Source of the DNA: Pseudomonas sp. Fl4BN1 | GTDB taxonomy: Bacteria; Pseudomonadota; Gammaproteobacteria; Pseudomonadales; Pseudomonadaceae | Direction: 5' to 3' | DNA length: 64,000 nucleotides | NCBI RefSeq assembly: GCF_009908285.1 | Contig: NZ_JAAARM010000002.1 | Coordinates: 186,001 to 250,000, forward strand | Program-made: the position numbers and the translations under genes | Notes under the pieces: generated by a model | Seen by the model: only the letters and a program-made list of their open reading frames with translations | The model's database searches: none | Told to the model about the DNA's origin: nothing | Part shown: piece by piece, positions 1 to 7,662 of the stretch | Layout of the letters: the number at the start of each line of letters is the position of its first letter | Numbering within the stretch: position 1 is the first letter of the stretch

Positions 1-107
1 TATTTCTCCTGGGGGATCGAAATGAGCTGCAAGCTTCAAGCGACAAGTAGCAAGCCGGAGCGCTCGGTTCCTTCTTGCCACTTATCGCTGAACACTTGCC
101 GCTGCTC
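1..107. other. intergenic spacer with RBS of the next minus-strand gene
   Basis: Short spacer downstream of ssuB. At its left edge, read on the minus strand, positions 10-1 give AGGAGAAATA, a good Shine-Dalgarno sequence for a gene starting just outside the window. In Pseudomonas ssu operons the gene after ssuB is ssuF (a small molybdopterin-binding-type protein), so that is the likely neighbour; this is inference from family context. Positions 22-60 are a string of short GCTTCAAG/GCAAGC-like words of the kind often scattered between Pseudomonas genes; I cannot show that they form a defined repeat. Confidence 0.45.
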
Positions 108-914
108 TTACAGCGCCCACCGCAACTGGGTGGGCAAGGGTGAAACAGGTTCCGGTTCCGGCGGCGAGCCAGGCAGTGACAACACACGATTGAGGACTTC
201 AGTCTCCAGCGCCGCCAAGCGATGGGAACCCCGTACCCGCGGACGCGGCAATTCAACATGCAGATCGAGACCGACCTCGCCGTCCTCGATCAGGATCACC
301 CGATCGGCAATCGCCACGGCTTCACTGACATCGTGGGTCACCAGCAATACGGTGAAGCCATGCTGCTGCCACAGACGCTCGATCAACTGCTGCATCTCGA
401 TCCGGGTCAGGGCATCCAGCGCCCCCAGCGGCTCGTCCAGCAGCAACAATCGCGGCTGGTGAATCAAGGCCCGGGCCAGGGCTACGCGCTGTTTCTGGCC
501 ACCGGACAAAGCGGCTGGCCATTCATTGGCGCGATCTGCCAGGCCCACTGCCTCTAGAGCTTCCAGGGCTTGTGGCCGCCAGTTGCCCTTGAGTCCAAGC
601 CCAACGTTGTCGATGACTTTTTTCCAGGGCAGCAAACGCGCCTCCTGGAACATCAGCCGGGTATCTTCAATGGCCGCGCTCAACGGCGCGGAACCCGCCA
701 GCAACTCACCGCCCGTGGGTTGATCGAGACCGGCCAGCAGGCGCAGCAAAGTGCTTTTGCCGCAACCGCTGCGACCGACCACCGCAACGAACTGGCCGGC
801 AGGAATATGCAGATCGACTTCCCGCAGCACCTGCCGCGAACCGAAGGTCTTGTGCAATTTGTGTACGGCTAGGGGAATACCCCGCAACAGCCGTGGGGGT
901 TGTTGAGCCGTCAT
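108..914 (-). CDS. ssuB: aliphatic sulfonate ABC transporter ATP-binding protein SsuB
   Basis: ATPase that powers uptake of alkanesulfonates as a sulfur source, acting on the cytoplasmic face with permease SsuC and binding protein SsuA. The 268-residue product has Walker [10 protein letters not shown] at residues 47-55, the ABC signature LSGGQKQR, and Walker [13 protein letters not shown], all intact. I chose the ATG at 914 because it overlaps the ssuC stop codon by 4 nt (ATGA), as expected for translational coupling. The longer open frame reaching 1130 only reads through ssuC in another frame. Gene order ssuE-A-D-C-B matches known Pseudomonas ssu operons, which are induced by sulfate limitation. 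Identification is very secure as a family and strong for the substrate. Confidence 0.95.
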   Translation of the reverse strand: MTAQQPPRLLRGIPLAVHKLHKTFGSRQVLREVDLHIPAGQFVAVVGRSGCGKSTLLRLLAGLDQPTGGELLAGSAPLSAAIEDTRLMFQEARLLPWKKVIDNVGLGLKGNWRPQALEALEAVGLADRANEWPAALSGGQKQRVALARALIHQPRLLLLDEPLGALDALTRIEMQQLIERLWQQHGFTVLLVTHDVSEAVAIADRVILIEDGEVGLDLHVELPRPRVRGSHRLAALETEVLNRVLSLPGSPPEPEPVSPLPTQLRWAL

Positions 915-1699
915 TGGGCACCGCCTTTGGCCACTTGGTAGGCCGGATGCCAGCGCAGCCAGAGCCTTTCCAGGCCACGCGCCGCCAGATCCGCCAGCTT
1001 GCCAAGCACCGCGTACATGACGATGGCCAGCACCACCACATCGGTCTGCAGGAACTCCCGAGCATTCATTGCCAGGTAACCGATACCGGAACTGGCGGAA
1101 ATGGTTTCGGCGACGATCAGGGTCAGCCACATGAAGCCCAGGGCAAAACGTACCCCCACCAGGATCGACGGCAGGGCCCCCGGCAGGATCACCTGGCGGA
1201 ACAGCGCGAAGCCAGACAGGCCGTAGCTGCGAGCCATCTCCACCAGCGCCGGATCGACGTTGCGAATGCCGTGATACGTGTTGAGGTAGATCGGAAACAG
1301 GGTGCCCAGGGCCACCAGGAAGATCTTCGCCGACTCATCGATACCGAACCACAGGATCACCAGGGGAATCAGTGCCAGATGCGGTACGTTGCGGATCATC
1401 TGCACCGAGCTGTCGAGCAAGCGCTCGCCCCATTTCGACAAACCGGTGATGAAGCCCAGCGCCAGGCCGATGCCGCCGCCGATGAAAAAACCCAGCCCCG
1501 CACGCCAGCCGCTGATCGCCAGATGGGTCCAGATATCACCGCTGCGTACCAGGCTGACCCCGGCTTCGATCACTGCGCTGGGGGCCGGCAGAATGCGGGT
1601 CGAGAGCCAACCCGCCGACACCGACAGTTGCCACACCGCGAGCAACAGCAACGGCAGCCCCCAGGGCGCCAGCCGATGCACTATGCGTTGTCCATTCAT
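911..1699 (-). CDS. ssuC: aliphatic sulfonate ABC transporter permease SsuC
   Basis: Inner-membrane permease of the sulfonate importer, 262 residues, the usual length for the family. It has a run of about six hydrophobic segments and the cytoplasmic EAA-type loop for ATPase contact (around [20 protein letters not shown]) in the C-terminal half. Its start lies 9 nt after the ssuD stop, and its end overlaps ssuB by 4 nt, so the three are one transcription unit. The related TauC/NrtB permeases share this fold. The flanking SsuD and SsuA decide in favour of alkanesulfonates rather than taurine. Confidence 0.94.
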   Translation of the reverse strand: MNGQRIVHRLAPWGLPLLLLAVWQLSVSAGWLSTRILPAPSAVIEAGVSLVRSGDIWTHLAISGWRAGLGFFIGGGIGLALGFITGLSKWGERLLDSSVQMIRNVPHLALIPLVILWFGIDESAKIFLVALGTLFPIYLNTYHGIRNVDPALVEMARSYGLSGFALFRQVILPGALPSILVGVRFALGFMWLTLIVAETISASSGIGYLAMNAREFLQTDVVVLAIVMYAVLGKLADLAARGLERLWLRWHPAYQVAKGGAQ

Positions 1700-1708
1700 G
1701 GCCGCACC

Positions 1709-2857
1709 TCAGCTCTGGGACGCGGCTTTGGGGATGATGTCATTGGCCACCATTTCCCCGAACGGGCTGACATAACCTGCAGCTTCAGGCAGCTTGGGGC
1801 GCTCGATATCCAGGTGCGGGAACAGCAGCTCGGCCACCCGGTAGGACTCTTCCAGGTGTGGATAACCGGAGAAGATGAAGGTGTCGATGCCCAGGTCCGC
1901 GTACTCCTTCATCCGCGCCGCCACGGTAGGACCGTCGCCCACCAGGGCGGTGCCGGCACCACCGCGCACCAGGCCGACTCCGGCCCAGAGGTTGGGGCTC
2001 ACTTCCAGCTGGTCGCGACGCCCGCCATGCAGCGCTGCCATGCGCTGCTGGCCCACGGAATCGAAGCGTGCCAGGGAAGCCTGGGCCCGGGCGATGGTGT
2101 CGTCGTCCAGATGGGAAATCAGACGCTCGGCGGCTTGCCAGGCCTCGGCATTGGTTTCCCGGACAATCACGTGCAGGCGGATGCCAAAACGCACGGTGCG
2201 CCCGAGCTTGGCGGCCTTGTCCCGCACTTGCTGGATTTTCTCGGCCACGGCGGCCGGTGGCTCGCCCCAGGTCAGGACCATCTCCACCTGCTCGGCGGCC
2301 AGGTCCTGGGCGGCTTCCGAAGAACCGCCGAAGTACAGCGGCGGACGCGGTTGCTGCAGCGGCGGATAGAGCAGCTTGGCGCCCTTCACACTGATGTGCT
2401 GGCCGTCGTAGTCCACCGTTTCGCCTTCCAGTACCCGCCGCCAGATACGGGTGAACTCCACCGAGGCCTGATAACGCTCTTCATGGTCGAGGAACAGGCC
2501 ATCGCCGGCCAGTTCGTCCGGATCGCCACCGGTCACCAGGTTGAACAGCGCCCGGCCACCGGACAACCGATCCAGGGTTGCCGCCTGACGCGCCGCCACC
2601 GTCGGGGAAATGATCCCGGGGCGCAGGGCTACCAGGAACTTCAGACGCTGAGTCACCGGAATCAGCGAGGCCGCCACCAACCAGGAATCCTCGCAGGAAC
2701 GCCCGGTGGGAATCAGCACCCCGCCAAAGCCAAGGCGGTCGGCGGCCTGGGCGATCTGCTGCAGGTACGCATGATCCACGGCGCGAGCGCCCTCAGCGGT
2801 ACCAAGGTAATGGCCGTCGCCGTGGGTGGGCAGGAACCAGAAGATGTTGAGGCTCAT
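1709..2857 (-). CDS. ssuD: FMNH2-dependent alkanesulfonate monooxygenase SsuD
   Basis: Cytoplasmic two-component monooxygenase that uses FMNH2 from SsuE and O2 to cleave alkanesulfonates into the aldehyde and sulfite. The 382-residue protein is a bacterial luciferase-like TIM barrel and begins with the family-typical [19 protein letters not shown]. The length is within one residue of E. coli SsuD (381). A GGAGACAACTCC-like ribosome site precedes the ATG. It lies between ssuA (24 nt upstream) and ssuC in the operon. No disrupted motif seen. Confidence 0.96.
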   Translation of the reverse strand: MSLNIFWFLPTHGDGHYLGTAEGARAVDHAYLQQIAQAADRLGFGGVLIPTGRSCEDSWLVAASLIPVTQRLKFLVALRPGIISPTVAARQAATLDRLSGGRALFNLVTGGDPDELAGDGLFLDHEERYQASVEFTRIWRRVLEGETVDYDGQHISVKGAKLLYPPLQQPRPPLYFGGSSEAAQDLAAEQVEMVLTWGEPPAAVAEKIQQVRDKAAKLGRTVRFGIRLHVIVRETNAEAWQAAERLISHLDDDTIARAQASLARFDSVGQQRMAALHGGRRDQLEVSPNLWAGVGLVRGGAGTALVGDGPTVAARMKEYADLGIDTFIFSGYPHLEESYRVAELLFPHLDIERPKLPEAAGYVSPFGEMVANDIIPKAASQS

Positions 2858-2881
2858 GGAGTTGTCTCCTAAGGGGTCGAA

Positions 2882-3847
2882 TTACGGCGCTTTGGCCACG
2901 GCGGCGGTGGGCGTCCAGATCACGTCTTTGATGCTCAGCGGCTTGGGAATCAGCTTGAGCTGATAGAAGCTGTCGGCGATTTTCTGCTGCGCGGCGATCA
3001 CTTCCGGGGTCAAGAAGGCCGCACCGTAGCCCTGGCGCTTCACCGAGGTCAGAGTGATTTCAGTAGACAGACCCAGCAGCGGTGCCACCTGCTGGGTGAC
3101 CTCCTGCGGGTTGGCCTTGGACCACTCGCCCACGGCCCGCACTTCTTCCACCAGGGCCTTGATCACCTCAGGGTGCTGCTGTGCGTAGGGTTTGGTCGCC
3201 AGGTAGAACTGGTGGTTGTCGACGATGCCGCTGCCGTCACGCAGGGTGCGTGCCTGCAGTTGCTGCTCGGCTGCCGCCTGGTAGGGGTCCCAGATCACCC
3301 AGGCATCGACGCTGCCACGCTCGAACGCCGCACGGGCATCGGCCGGGGGCAGGAACACAGTCTGGATATCGCTGTACTTGAGGCCGGCATCTTCCAGGGC
3401 GCGGACCAGCAGGTAATGCACGTTGGAGCCCTTGTTCAGCACCACCTTCTTGCCCTTGAGGTCCTGCACCGAGTTGATCGGCGAGTCCTTGGGCACCAGG
3501 ATCGCTTCGCTGTGGGGAGCTGGCGGCTCATAGGCCACGTAGAGCAGATCGGCACCGGCAGCCTGGGCGAATACCGGTGGGGTTTCGCCGGTCACGCCGA
3601 AGTCGATGGAGCCGACGTTGAGCCCCTCTAGCAACTGTGGGCCACCTGGGAACTCGGTCCACTGCACGTCCACGCCCTGCTGTGCCAGGCGTTTCTCCAG
3701 GGAGCCCTTGGCCTTGAGCAGCACCAGGGTGCCGTATTTCTGATAACCGATACGCAGGGTTTCGGCTTGAGCTTGAACAATGACGCCGAAGGACACAGCC
3801 GCAGCAAACAGAGCGACCAGACCGCGACGCAAAATGACAGGGCGCAT
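2882..3847 (-). CDS. ssuA: sulfonate ABC transporter substrate-binding protein SsuA
   Basis: Periplasmic binding protein delivering sulfonates to SsuCB. From the ATG at 3847 it is 321 residues with a clear Sec signal (RPVILRRGL, then a hydrophobic core ending QAQA, cleavage before ETLRIGY). This start is preferred over an upstream ATG at 3883 because AAAAAGGAGAGCGCC directly precedes it and the signal peptide is then properly N-terminal. The mature part fits the NMT1/TauA-like type II binding fold (RIGYQKYG...). It sits between ssuE and ssuD in the ssu operon; the gap to ssuE is about 90 nt. Confidence 0.93.
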   Translation of the reverse strand: MRPVILRRGLVALFAAAVSFGVIVQAQAETLRIGYQKYGTLVLLKAKGSLEKRLAQQGVDVQWTEFPGGPQLLEGLNVGSIDFGVTGETPPVFAQAAGADLLYVAYEPPAPHSEAILVPKDSPINSVQDLKGKKVVLNKGSNVHYLLVRALEDAGLKYSDIQTVFLPPADARAAFERGSVDAWVIWDPYQAAAEQQLQARTLRDGSGIVDNHQFYLATKPYAQQHPEVIKALVEEVRAVGEWSKANPQEVTQQVAPLLGLSTEITLTSVKRQGYGAAFLTPEVIAAQQKIADSFYQLKLIPKPLSIKDVIWTPTAAVAKAP

Positions 3848-3936
3848 GGCGCTCTCCTTTTTGCTGTGGGGTTGTGGCTGCACCTGCTTGCCCGTTGGCG
3901 GGCGAGTAAGGCCAGTACTTCAATCAGGGATGTGGC

Positions 3937-4530
3937 TCAAATGCTCCAGCGAGCACTCAACAAACGTTCATTCAGCAGATGAGGGTCCAGGGGCTTGGGA
4001 CGACGCGCCATGGCACTGTGAAACTCCTCGAGGGCTTCCTTCAAGCGCTGCTCCAGAGCCTTGGCCAACTGCGGCTGGACACTGCCTTCGCCGTAGGCGA
4101 TCTGGCTGTCCTCGGCAAAGATGCCTTGCAGCATTTCCTGGGCCTTGAGGGCAGAGAGTACCGGTTTCAGGGCGTAGTCCACCGCCAACATATGGGCGAT
4201 GCTGCCGCCGGTGGCCATTGGCAGCACCACCTTGTGGCTCAGGGCGCGCTCCGGCAGCAGGTCAAGCAGGGTTTTCAGGGCCCCGGAGAACGATGCCTTG
4301 TACACCGGAGTAGCGATCAACAGGCCGTCGGCCTGTTCGATCTGTTGCAGCAGGTCGATGACCTTGGGGCTGTCGAAGCGGGCGTGGAGCAGATCTTCTG
4401 CCGGGAAGTCCCGTATCTGGTAACTGACCACTTCCACGCCTTGCTGCTGTAACCAGCGCTTGGCCAAGTCCAGCAGCACTCCGGAACGGGAGCGTTGGCT
4501 GGGACTGCCACCGAGAGAGACCACCAGCAT
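3937..4530 (-). CDS. ssuE: NAD(P)H-dependent FMN reductase SsuE
   Basis: Supplies reduced FMN to SsuD. The 197-residue flavodoxin-like protein starts [17 protein letters not shown], where GSPSQRSRS is the phosphate-binding loop for FMN, and contains a typical [15 protein letters not shown] segment. It is the first gene of the ssu operon, and the 320 bp upstream contain an AT-rich promoter-like region and the terminator of lsfA. Chromate/FMN reductases of the same family share the fold; the operon position makes SsuE the firm assignment. Confidence 0.94.
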   Translation of the reverse strand: MLVVSLGGSPSQRSRSGVLLDLAKRWLQQQGVEVVSYQIRDFPAEDLLHARFDSPKVIDLLQQIEQADGLLIATPVYKASFSGALKTLLDLLPERALSHKVVLPMATGGSIAHMLAVDYALKPVLSALKAQEMLQGIFAEDSQIAYGEGSVQPQLAKALEQRLKEALEEFHSAMARRPKPLDPHLLNERLLSARWSI

Positions 4531-4679
4531 GCAGGGATTCCTTGAACGAAATAAAGCGATTCGCGGGATGCGATCTCGCCGGACTGGACAGACCTTAACA
4601 GCCTATTTTTATATCCATAAATCTTATTTATTCATTTGTTTATTCCATATATGAATATGCAATATCTAAACTGCCAGGC
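4531..4679 (-). promoter_or_regulatory. AT-rich promoter region of the ssu operon
   Basis: About 80 bp (4600-4680) of markedly AT-rich DNA in a GC-rich genome, directly upstream of ssuE. It contains several TTATTCAT/TTTATTCCATAT-type words and the short dyad TATTC...GAATA near 4640-4656. Known Pseudomonas ssu genes are controlled by sulfur-status LysR-type activators (CysB type), whose sites are loosely defined AT-rich half-sites, so this stretch is a plausible control region. No exact site can be named from sequence alone. Confidence 0.45.
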
Positions 4680-4704
4680 AAAAAAATAGGCCGTCGAAAC
4701 GGCC
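4680..4704 (-). terminator. intrinsic terminator downstream of lsfA
   Basis: On the minus strand a 6-bp GC stem (GGCCGT/ACGGCC, loop of four) at 4689-4704 is followed by TATTTTTTT. It lies between the lsfA stop and the ssuE promoter region and separates the two transcription units. Confidence 0.75.
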
Positions 4705-4739
4705 CAAAACCCCTGCTTTATGGATCGATCAGCCCCAAC

Positions 4740-4851
4740 GCTGTAAGTGCAGCCAGACGGCGCTCCGCTTGCCTGCGAAGAGGCCCTTGAACCTTGCTTC
4801 AGCTCACGTCCGCCCTCGCCGGCAAAACGGCTACTACAAAAGCATCAGGCG
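4740..4851. repeat. degenerate REP/REPIN-like palindrome
   Basis: The stretch reads like an eroded pair of REP units: GCGCTCCGCTTGCCTGCGAAG near 4760, then CGCCGGCAAAACGGCTACTAC near 4817-4838. The latter resembles the end of the GTAGGAGC...GCTCCTAC repeats seen intact elsewhere in this window. Lies just after the lsfA stop codon. No coding capacity seen. Confidence 0.4.
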
Positions 4852-5490
4852 TTAACGATTGGGCTGCGGAGTCAGGCGCAGGTAAGGCTTCACTGCGCGA
4901 TAGCCTTTGGGAAACCGGCGCTTGATCTCTTCCTCGTCCTTGAGCGACGGCACGATGACCACCTCGTCACCGTCCTGCCAGTTGGCCGGAGTGGCCACCT
5001 TGTAGTTGTCGGTGAGTTGCAGCGAGTCGATCACCCGGAGGATTTCATGGAAGTTACGCCCCGTACTGGCCGGGTAGGTAATGGTCAGGCGAATTTTCTT
5101 GTTCGGGTCAATGACGAACAGCGAGCGCACTGTCAGGGTGTCGTTGGCATTGGGATGGATCAGATCATAGAGGTCCGACACCTTGCGATCGGCGTCTGCC
5201 AGGATCGGAAAATTGACGATGGTGTGCTGGGTCTCGTTGATGTCCTCGATCCACCGGTGATGGGAATCCACCGGGTCCACCGACAGGGCAATGGCTTTCA
5301 CCCCACGCTGGGCAAATTCATCCTTGAGTTTGGCGGTGAAACCCAGCTCGGTGGTGCACACCGGAGTGAAGTCCGCCGGATGGGAAAACAGCACGCCCCA
5401 GCTGTCACCCAACCACTCGTGGAAACGAATCTTGCCGGCACTGGAATCCTGTTCGAAGTCGGGGGCGATATCGCCCAGTCTGAGGCTCAT
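4852..5490 (-). CDS. lsfA: 1-Cys peroxiredoxin LsfA
   Basis: Thiol peroxidase of the Prx6/1-Cys subfamily, 212 residues. The peroxidatic cysteine is C45 in HPADFTPVCTTELG, and I see no second cysteine anywhere in the protein, which fits the 1-Cys class. The C-terminal extension typical of Prx6 enzymes is present. In pseudomonads lsfA is a sulfate-starvation-induced gene located next to ssu, exactly as here. It probably protects cells from oxidants made during desulfonation (inference). It has its own promoter region and terminator. Confidence 0.92.
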   Translation of the reverse strand: MSLRLGDIAPDFEQDSSAGKIRFHEWLGDSWGVLFSHPADFTPVCTTELGFTAKLKDEFAQRGVKAIALSVDPVDSHHRWIEDINETQHTIVNFPILADADRKVSDLYDLIHPNANDTLTVRSLFVIDPNKKIRLTITYPASTGRNFHEILRVIDSLQLTDNYKVATPANWQDGDEVVIVPSLKDEEEIKRRFPKGYRAVKPYLRLTPQPNR

Positions 5491-5763
5491 GAGTGCTGCT
5501 CCTGTGAGTGCTTGATGGAGCTACTCTGCCTGCAGCGAAGAATATTTAAAAAGAATAAATATCGATTTATCAAGAACCAAAAGGAATATTAAAAATCTCT
5601 TCACTGGACTCACAGACATAGCAAGACCACCCTTCCCAACAAGGTTCGAGAAGGCCTTGAGTCGCTGTAAAAAAGAGGGGGATTCAGGAAGGGCTCACGG
5701 GGGTGGGCCTGACTTGAAGCAATACCTCGCCCGGCATTGCGCCGGGCGAGGCTTCAACTGAAA
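5491..5763. promoter_or_regulatory. spacer with lsfA promoter region and porin 3' hairpin
   Basis: Upstream of lsfA is an AT-rich block (5535-5600) with the dyad ATAAAT-ATCG-ATTTAT at 5555-5570, a candidate regulator site shared in style with the ssuE upstream region. The other end (5716-5755) holds the porin gene's 3' hairpin. Nothing protein-coding is evident. Confidence 0.4.
5716..5755 (-). terminator. strong GC hairpin after the OprD-family gene
   Basis: An 11-bp perfect stem CCTCGCCCGGC/GCCGGGCGAGG (5725-5735 and 5741-5751, loop ATTGC) lies 9-13 nt past the porin stop. GAAGC/GCTTC flanks extend it. No clear U-tract follows on the minus strand, so it may act as an mRNA 3' stabiliser or a weak terminator. 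Confidence 0.55.
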
Positions 5764-7161
5764 TTACTTCAGCGGGATCGAGTAGCTGACGATCAGACGG
5801 TTTTCGTCCTGGTCGCGCTGGCCCGGAATGTCGTTACGCCACATGGCGTTTTTCCAGGTCAGACCCAGGTTCTTCAGCGGACCTTGCGGAACCACGTAGG
5901 ACAGGGTCAGGTCGCGTTCCCACTCGGTGCCGCCAGTACCCAGAGTCGGGTTCTTGTCAGCGCCGATCTTACCGGCGGTGTTGATGTTATTGCCACGCAG
6001 GTAAATGATGCCGGCGGTCAGGCCAGGCACGCCGACCTTGGCGAAGTCATAAGCGTAGCGAGCTTGCCAGGTACGCTCGCCGGCACGGGCGAACTTCTGG
6101 ATCTGCATGTCGGTGATGGTGCTGTTGGACGAACCGTCACCCTGGTTCAGCCAAGGGAAGTCACTGTCACCGTTGCTGTACTGATAGCCGCCACCGAAGG
6201 TGTGACCTTCAACCGAGTACAGAGCCAGGTAGCTGTACAGGTTGTTGTCGACCTTGCCCTTGGTAATGGTCGACAGGCCGTTGTCCGGGTAGTAGCCGCT
6301 GGTGTAGTAGGCAGCGGTATCGCCATTGGAGCCGTTGTCGCGGCTACGGTAGTAGCGCAGGTCGCTCTTCAGCACGCCAGGACCGATGGACCAGTTATGC
6401 ACCAGGCCCAGGAAGTTCTGCGAGTAGAAGTCTTTCAGCTCACCGTAGTAGTACGAAGCGGTCAGGTCCTTGGTGATCTTGTAGTCAGCACCACCGTAGT
6501 AGAACTTGTTGCTGAACTTGCCGGCATCGTAGTTGGAGCTGGCGTTGGCACCGGCGATCGACAGACCTTCGTTGTTGCTCGAGTTACGCCCTTTGGCGTG
6601 TTCGATCTGGCCAGCGGTCAGGGTCAGGTCCTTGATCTCGTTCGAAGTGATCTGGCCACCCTGGAAGGTTTGTGGCAACAGACGACCGTCGTTGTACTTG
6701 ATCACCGGGTTGTTCGGCTGCAAGGTACCGATCTTCAGCTCGGTCTGGGAAACCTTGACCTTGCCGGTCAGGCCCAGGCTGGAATAATCGTTCACCGCTA
6801 GAGCGTTTTTGCCGCTGGAGGAGTGAGTCGGGAAAATGGTGCCACCGGAAGACGTGGTGGTCGCGCCATTGGTGCCGCCGCCGGAGTCCAGGCGTACGCC
6901 CAGCAAACCGATTGCGTCCAGGCCGAAACCTACAGTGCCTTCGGTGTAGCCAGAGGTGAAGTTGAAGATGAAGCCTTGGCCCCACTCTTCCTGCTTGTTC
7001 TGGGCTTTTGCGGCTTTGGTGTTGCTGTCGCGGTTATCGGTATTGATATAGAAGTTACGCAGCCCCAAGGTGGCCTTGCTGTCTTCGATAAAACCAGCGG
7101 CGCCTGCCTGCTGCGCCAAAACCCCTACGGCCACAGCCAGGGCCAAGGTGGACTTGTTCAT
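5764..7161 (-). CDS. OprD-family outer membrane porin
   Basis: Outer-membrane substrate-specific channel of the OprD/OccD-OccK family, 465 residues. It has a signal peptide (residues 1-21, ending QQAGA before AGFIED) and the family start FIEDSKATLGLRNFYINTDNRD. Multiple alternating strands with aromatic girdle patterns follow, and the end is a beta-signal-like LIVSYSIPLK. Such porins take up amino acids, small acids or peptides; the substrate cannot be read from the sequence. It resembles the OprE/OprQ type in its start. An AGAGGAGCG ribosome site precedes the ATG. It is monocistronic, with a palindrome-rich upstream region. Confidence 0.88.
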   Translation of the reverse strand: MNKSTLALAVAVGVLAQQAGAAGFIEDSKATLGLRNFYINTDNRDSNTKAAKAQNKQEEWGQGFIFNFTSGYTEGTVGFGLDAIGLLGVRLDSGGGTNGATTTSSGGTIFPTHSSSGKNALAVNDYSSLGLTGKVKVSQTELKIGTLQPNNPVIKYNDGRLLPQTFQGGQITSNEIKDLTLTAGQIEHAKGRNSSNNEGLSIAGANASSNYDAGKFSNKFYYGGADYKITKDLTASYYYGELKDFYSQNFLGLVHNWSIGPGVLKSDLRYYRSRDNGSNGDTAAYYTSGYYPDNGLSTITKGKVDNNLYSYLALYSVEGHTFGGGYQYSNGDSDFPWLNQGDGSSNSTITDMQIQKFARAGERTWQARYAYDFAKVGVPGLTAGIIYLRGNNINTAGKIGADKNPTLGTGGTEWERDLTLSYVVPQGPLKNLGLTWKNAMWRNDIPGQRDQDENRLIVSYSIPLK

Positions 7162-7230
7162 GTTTCGCTCCTCTCGTTTCTAATTCTTGTGGTTCCTGGC
7201 CCCGGATCGAACGCCCGGTTGCCACAGATG

Positions 7231-7302
7231 CGCGATTAGCGCCAGACCGTGACTGATAAGTCAATCGTAACGACCTGTGTCTACGACCATGGTCTAATCG
7301 CA
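7231..7302. promoter_or_regulatory. paired dyads upstream of the porin gene
   Basis: An 8-bp inverted repeat GCGATTAG/CTAATCGC (7231-7238 and 7295-7302) brackets the probable promoter. It overlaps a perfect 10-bp palindrome GACCATGGTC at 7285-7294. The spacing suggests regulator binding on both sides of the promoter; the regulator is unknown. Confidence 0.35.
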
Positions 7303-7343
7303 ATGATTTGGTCCTTGCAGGGTAATGAATTACTCATAAACCC

Positions 7344-7367
7344 AAAAAGAATTGTTTAATTCTTTTT
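7344..7367. promoter_or_regulatory. AT-rich perfect inverted repeat
   Basis: AAAAAGAATT-GTTT-AATTCTTTTT: two perfect 10-bp arms with a 4-nt spacer in the porin/argA spacer. It could be a bidirectional AT hairpin or a protein-binding dyad. Too AT-rich to be a normal terminator stem. Confidence 0.4.
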
Positions 7368-7593
7368 CATGCCTTTCAGGAATAAAGCCCACAACTCATA
7401 CGCCGAACATCCCAGCGTAGACGCCTGCAAGCTTATTGCTAAAAAGAATTTCCCCGATCCATGCCCCCAAGACCCCAGGCGTTTCAGGCTCAAAACGTCA
7501 CACAGGATCAAAAAAGCGACGCAATCATGGCTAAGAGCCTATCCTCCCGTCAATTTGTTACAGTTTTTGTATCGAAATGAAATTTTTCTGACA
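7368..7593. other. non-coding spacer
   Basis: About 225 bp between the AT-rich dyad and the long palindrome. Short open frames cross it, but none has a convincing start, ribosome site or recognisable product. No RNA gene recognised. Confidence 0.5.
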
Positions 7594-7651
7594 TGTGCAA
7601 CCAGCCACTGCGATCCGATCAGTTGATCGGATCGCAGTGGCTGGTTGCACA
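7594..7651. repeat. perfect 28-bp inverted repeat after argA
   Basis: Two exactly complementary 28-nt arms (7594-7621 and 7624-7651) separated by the dinucleotide GT, lying 11 nt beyond the argA stop codon. As RNA it would form a very stable hairpin. There is no poly-U run directly after it on the minus strand, so a standard intrinsic terminator is not obvious. It does not resemble the GTAGGAGC-type REP units elsewhere in the window. Confidence 0.85.
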
Positions 7652-7662
7652 GAAAAACAGGC

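Noticed and set aside
893..2872. Long plus-strand open frame of about 659 codons over ssuC/ssuD
   Set aside because: It is antisense to ssuC/ssuD, has no recognisable domains and no ribosome site. High-GC third-position bias creates such shadows.
7594..7651. Inverted repeat as ends of an insertion sequence
   Set aside because: The arms are adjacent (2-nt gap), so no element lies between them, and no transposase or target duplication is seen.
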